Source: Cocos nucifera
Taxonomy: Eukaryota > Streptophyta > Magnoliopsida > Arecales > Arecaceae
Assembly: GCA_006176705.1 (NCBI GenBank)
Contig: QRFJ01000046.1
Coordinates: 3,056,065 to 3,120,064, forward strand
Direction of reading: 5' to 3'
Length of the DNA: 64,000 bases
Shown here: one piece after another, positions 58,991 through 64,000 of the stretch
How positions within the stretch are numbered: position 1 is the stretch's first letter
Layout of the letters: each line of letters begins with the position of its first letter
The notes under the pieces: generated by a model
What the model saw: only the letters and a program-made list of their open reading frames with translations
Told to the model about the DNA's origin: nothing
Databases searched by the model: none
Translations under genes and position numbers: made by a program

Positions 58991-60135
58991 ATTGTTAGCG
59001 GGAATTTTTTTAATTTATTTTTTAATTTATTATTTTTAAAAATATTTTTTAATTAATTTTTTAAATTATCGTCCATGTTGAAATCATTGGTTCAACCCAT
59101 GATTTCAGGGAGGCACTGATGTATTTCTTTTTTTTTTTTGAACAAACAGGTCGGTGGCATGGAGAAGTAGGAGGGTGGAGGCACGGAGGAGCGACAGCAG
59201 AGCGTGGGAAGGGAGGCACAGAGGAGTGGTGGGTAGCGGGTGGATGATCTACGGGTGGTATCAGAGGGGGATGGGCATGAAAAATCCATCGACAGAGGAA
59301 GGGGTGGCACAGGCAAAGGATCCACAGGCATGTAATTAAGATGAGGACAAACCTTCAGTATGCAGGGGGTCAGGGGTGCAAGGAGCAGTGGCCGACGTGC
59401 GGAGGGATGGGGGGTGCACGAAGAAGAAGGAAAAAACTCAAAATTAAATAAATAAATAAAAATAAAAATTATTGTTGAAAAGATGTTTTTTAAATCGTCT
59501 TTCCAAATGGTGCTTCTAAACCCTCCATCAGCCAAAAAAAAAAAAACTCTCACCCTCCCTTTGCCCTTGCCCCACCCCCTAGGTACCTGCCTATCACCAT
59601 CGGCCTCCGTGCCCCCCCTCCATCAACTAAACAAAAAGAAAATAAAAGAGAAGAAAAGAAAAAAAAAGTCCCTCCCTCCCCCAATCCCGGGTAAATTCAA
59701 AAAAATCACCAATTCGAATCTGATTTTTTTCCTTTTTCATTTTTTTTTTCATTTCTTTTCTTTTATTCTTTTTTTCTTTTATTTTTTTCTTTTATTCCAA
59801 AATTTTAAAGCTTGACTTAAAAGCCTGCTGGCTAGCCTGTATAAGAGTAGTCTGTATTATGTTTGATTGAATTTTAAGCCTATGTTGAGGTCTTGAAGGT
59901 CTAGGTCTGTTGGCCTATTTAAAAGTCTTAATATTTATAGATTTTTAAATAGGCTTTCAGATTAGAGCGAACTTTTTTATTTTGCAAAACAGACCATATC
60001 GAATCTCATTTTAAATTTGAACCAATTTAATAGGCAAGGCTCAGACTAGTATTTTATAAAATAAGTCTGATCTATTTAAATCAAAGTCTGATCTAATTTG
60101 ATCTGTTTCCATCTCAAGTATCTTTCTAAACTTGT
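58991..60135. other. Spacer, nothing coding recognised
   Basis: Contains a purine-rich part (59,150-59,440), a hairpin TGAAATCAT...ATGATTTCA (59,079-59,107), pyrimidine-rich runs (59,550-59,800) and AT-rich DNA. I see no family pattern on either strand. Confidence 0.4.
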
Positions 60136-61294
60136 TTCCTCCCCCTTCTCTGCTAATGAGCATCATCTACCAACCCCCTCCCCCCAAACCTCCTCTATCG
60201 GCTATTCCGATTTCTCTCCAAAGCTTAATCCATCAAGATTTACCTTCTTCGTCATTTAGTTAGTTATTTAGCATGCCTGCAATCATTATTGCTTAGCAAT
60301 GCTAATAAGCATATCGACGACTGATAACATTTTTTTAATAGTGCTGATGGGCGGATTTTCATAGCCGATGCTGCCACCATGCTTTAGGTTGTTTCATGGG
60401 ATCGCTTTGCAATGTTTACTCGCATTGGCAGAGGTCAAAAATGCGCCATCCAATTCCCGTTTTACAATGTTGACCCAAATCAGTCCTATTGATTGAAATA
60501 ATTACGCCAATCAAATTCATTTACAAATATAACTAACCAAGCTATTGTAAGCCATCCCTGTCACAAAACACGTATCAAATTTATCAGGGTTGTCGGTTCT
60601 CGTTTATCGGATCCTGGGCTCTGAGACGGCCGCCCGTGAGCGAATGACATAACGTATCGTACGTCTATGCATGGCTTGTCGAAAGAAACAAAAGAACTCC
60701 GGATGGGGCCTTTTGCGAGAGCCTGGTGGTGGGCCCTCCGGCCAATGATGTATCCGTGGACGGGCATCGGAGCTCGTCAAACCACGCGGCCTTTTAGAAT
60801 CCAGACGTCAGTATAGAATCGTCATTAATCATAATTATTTATTTTTATAAATTTTATTCATCTAACATATCCACCCTAATACTACAAAAATAAATAATTA
60901 TGACTCATGACATACCTGATGATATTATGTATACTATATAAATTAAATTTTTTTATATTAAAAAAAAAATTAGAAGGGAAAAAATTATTTTTTATTATAA
61001 TTATTTATTTTTATAAATCCCATTCATGAAGCATATATCTTAAAATATTATTATAAAAATAAATGGTTGCCATTGGGGTTGGATAAAATAGGTGAGGACT
61101 TTTGACTTAAGGTCCGAATCAAAACATATTTAGAAAATTTATCAAAAATGCGAATTTAGAAAGGCACAGCGAGACATGACAGGGGACAAAGGGGCACGTC
61201 GGCATGAGAGAAGGAGCCAAGAAAAACAAGGAAAAACGAAAAACGTCGTGGACCACGTTTTTGGGTTTTAACGTGCGATGACGAACCGTTAGCG
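60136..61294. repeat. Host duplication copy B, with the CACTA empty site
   Basis: Direct matches to copy A: 60,136-60,230, 60,609-60,822, 60,823-60,938 and 60,939-61,294. The block 60,381-60,503 matches 38,941-39,180 in inverted orientation. At 61,087-61,100, AAAATAGGTGAGGAC is the unoccupied CACTA target. Confidence 0.82.
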
Positions 61295-61329
61295 ACCCAA
61301 AGTTTTCGAATTTTTTGGGTTAGGATAAG

Positions 61330-62640
61330 GGGACCGGAAGTAAGACGGACATATTGCGGATTCGTTTGATTCGTAAAATTTTATTTTAAAATAATAAATT
61401 TTTAAAATATTATTTTTTTTAAAAAAATTAGTATGCTTAGTTGATTACGAGAAAATAATTTATCGAAGAATGACTTATATTTGATTGAGTATCTATTTTT
61501 TAAAAAAATATAAAATATTTATTATATCCAGATATAAGATCATATATTTTTATTCTTAAATTTTATATAAATAATTATATTATATTTATATTAATATAAA
61601 AATAATATTAATATATTATAATATAATTTTAGATCATAATAATTTATTATATTAATATAATATTAATATATATTATATTATATCAATAAAATATTAATAT
61701 TTTAATATAATAAATTTATTAATATCTTATTAAATATAATATTATATTAATATAAATATTGATATATTCATATTAATACTATATCAATATTAATAAAAAA
61801 TTTAATATTAATATAAATATTAAAATATAATAAATATTATAATATTAATATTAATATTATATTATATTATCACTATTTAGTATTTTATCCTAATCACTCA
61901 TGATATTTTATAAAATCTTAGCTATAAATCTTTAAAAAATATTTTAAAAAAAAAGTATCATTACTTTTCATCCCATAAAAAGTGCTAAATTCCACCTACT
62001 TTATGGATTTTTACTTTTTATAAAATATGATAAGTGACTTCCTATGAAAACTCTTCCTTCCTTCACTTCCCGCAAACCAAACGAATCCAAAGTGAAAATA
62101 AAAATAATAAAGTCATACTATTTTAATTGTATCAAAGGTTGAAATCAGATCATATATCAGTATATCTATATTTATATTTATTTTATTTGATAAATTTAAA
62201 TATGGATATAGATATTATTTAGATGAAAAAACTCAAATTCATATTAGTTTTAAACGGATATGGATACAATTTAGATCTTGAAAGTATAAATATAATTATG
62301 GATATAACTTAAATAATTAAACTATATGATCATAGAATCAAAAATATTTCTACATAGATCATAAATCAAGTTAATAATATATTTATATAATTATATATAT
62401 TTTTTAAAAATTAATAAATATTATATAAAATTATATAGGATTATATAAGATATGTATGAGATAATTGTCTATCCATATCCATTTTTTCTTTTTTTAAGGA
62501 TATTAATTAGATTTTTAAATTTCTATAAACTATATCTGTATTGATCCGGATACGAAAATGGATTCGAACATATAATATCCATATCACTTTTACCTCTAAT
62601 TATACCAAATATTATAAATAAATTATATATAAAATATTAT
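61330..62640. other. Extremely AT-rich region
   Basis: 61,380-61,900 is almost only A and T, with many TTAATATA and ATATTAAT words. 62,100-62,600 continues AT-rich with repeated ATGGATAT and ATATCCAT words. No genes seen. Confidence 0.8.
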
Positions 62641-63520
62641 TTAATCATTAATTTTGCAAGAGAATGCAAGGTTTATACTCGATTGCTAGGAAAGGTACCC
62701 AGAGTGGATTGCTCGGATCTAATGGCACGAAATGCCGTGTTTGGCATCGCACAAGACCACCATCAATGCAATCAGGAAGATTAATTGTATCATAGAGAAC
62801 AAAATAAGCAATTTTTTCCAACTTTGAAAGAAAAAATGAACAAAACATCATAAACATTAAAGACACATGCAATCCAGAGGAAATGGGCTTGATGATTATG
62901 CTGTAATCAGTAATTTTAATGCCGGGAGTGCGTGATGGTTACGGCGAAAATGGTGTAATACTTGATATTGCACAAAGAGTATATAAGCAAAAGAAAGCAA
63001 GAGGGTTTTTAACCTATCCTATATAAGATTATTATTTCTCAACACAAGGAATTCCACTAATCATTCATATTTTTTCAGAAAGAGAGAGGATTAATTCTCG
63101 TCGTGGGACTTAGGGGAGACATGGGTTCTGAAAGCTCCCATATATTATTATTATAATTAAAATCAATAAGCCTTTGTTTGTCATTCATGAACCTCCATCC
63201 ATGATGAAACATGGGAATCCGTTCCCTCATGAAGAAATGTTAACATATACCAATCTAAGATCCTGTATTATTCGTGAGTGAATTGGAGAAATCTAGGTCT
63301 CAAACATAGATTGTCCAAGTGCCGGACAACAATTATAATTAAGTGGAGCTTGAAAAGCATAAGTCCAATCGTGACCAAGGGATGATCCCAAACGGTATGA
63401 TGAAACAAAGGAATGGTAGATCACTTTTGAAAATATCAGCCTATTCTAAGTAAACCGCATGCCGGAATAAATCAGAAAGTTAAAAATTTGGTCAATAACA
63501 TTCGTTAGTGGTTAGTAGTT
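62641..63520. other. Spacer, nothing recognised
   Basis: Base composition is more balanced than in the preceding region. A 74-codon minus frame (62,872-62,648) has no recognisable family. Confidence 0.4.
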
Positions 63521-63532
63521 GGTAGTTCTTAA

Positions 63533-63537
<5 letters not shown>

Positions 63538-63622
<85 letters not shown>

Positions 63623-63685
63623 TATATATATGTATGTATGTATATATATATATATGTATGTATGTATGTATATATATATATATTA
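63538..63685. repeat. (TA)n / (TATG)n microsatellite
   Basis: About 29 TA units are followed by alternating TATG and TA blocks. AT-rich simple sequence with TATGTATG and, at 63,950-63,965, ACAC repeats continues to the window end. Confidence 0.97.
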
Positions 63686-64000
63686 TATGGTTGTTATATA
63701 TTATAGTATGTGATGTATGTTTTATTATATGTATTATTATATATATACTATATGTATGTATGTAGTAGTATAGTACCTATATAGTACTATAATATATTAT
63801 ACTTATTAGATGTATATAATATTATGTATGTAGTATGTAGTCTAATTTATATAATTACTAATATATATATCTATATACTATATGATATATTTATATATCA
63901 TTGTATGTATGTATTGTATGCTATTAGTATATACATATTGTATATTATATACACACACACACACATATATATTATATAGCCTATAATATATGATATTTAG

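Noticed and set aside
62648..62872. 74-codon minus frame with a Pro/Asn-rich centre
   Set aside because: It reads plausibly protein-like, but I recognise no family and see no neighbouring exons. Not enough to call a gene.
63519..63713. 64-codon frame rich in Ile-Tyr
   Set aside because: Translation of the TA/TATG microsatellite.

Overview
The window is plant nuclear DNA, most likely from a large-genome monocot. A palm-like genome would fit, but the sequence alone does not prove it. The evidence is one intron-containing R2R3-MYB gene of the C1/TT2 type, Ty1/copia and Ty3/gypsy (Tat-lineage) LTR retrotransposons nested in each other, a CACTA DNA transposon and long plant-style microsatellites. 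There are no operons, CRISPR arrays, rRNA or tRNA genes. I recognise one host gene that may still work (MYB, 15,786-16,866) and one host pseudogene fragment (BAHD acyltransferase, 3,370-3,740). Almost everything else is transposon-derived and decayed.

Layout. 1-3,250: a copia pol remnant split by a 2.6-kb solo LTR with an exact 5-bp target duplication. 3,370-3,740: BAHD pseudogene. 4,575-4,990: tail of a LINE. 5,975-12,783: a complete but dead copia element with both LTRs, a tRNA-Met-type primer site and an exact 5-bp target duplication. 12,789-15,660: AT-rich spacer. 15,677-17,070: MYB gene with TATA box, three exons and poly(A) signals. 17,467-37,691: a Tat-lineage gypsy element (A) with an antisense ORF behind pol. 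A second Tat element (B, 22,504-31,535, minus strand) is inserted between its RNase H and integrase. 38,812-40,758 plus 58,793-58,990, and again 60,136-61,294: two copies of a host segment. The first copy carries a CACTA element (40,762-58,792), and the second preserves the empty site. Inside the CACTA element sit two pol-less Tat derivatives (C, 41,056-48,067, minus; D, 52,867-58,573, plus) and a 0.95-kb foldback. 58,990-64,000: AT-rich, gene-free DNA ending in a TA/TATG microsatellite.

How the parts relate. B, C and D share LTR sequence, primer-binding site (TGGCGCTAG) and tandem repeats, so they are one family. B carries pol. C and D have lost protease to integrase and keep gag joined to the tail of integrase, so they could only have moved with enzymes from a relative. 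The insertion order can be read from nesting: A before B; host duplication, then CACTA, then C and D.

I found no convincing new gene system. The observations most worth checking are: the empty-site evidence for the CACTA insertion, with a rearranged duplicate; a 15-bp dyad (GGAGATAAGATCTCC) recurring in the post-pol arrays of two different Tat elements; the shared pol-less structure of C and D; and two oddities of the MYB gene, a GC-AG first intron and a probable C-terminal frameshift.
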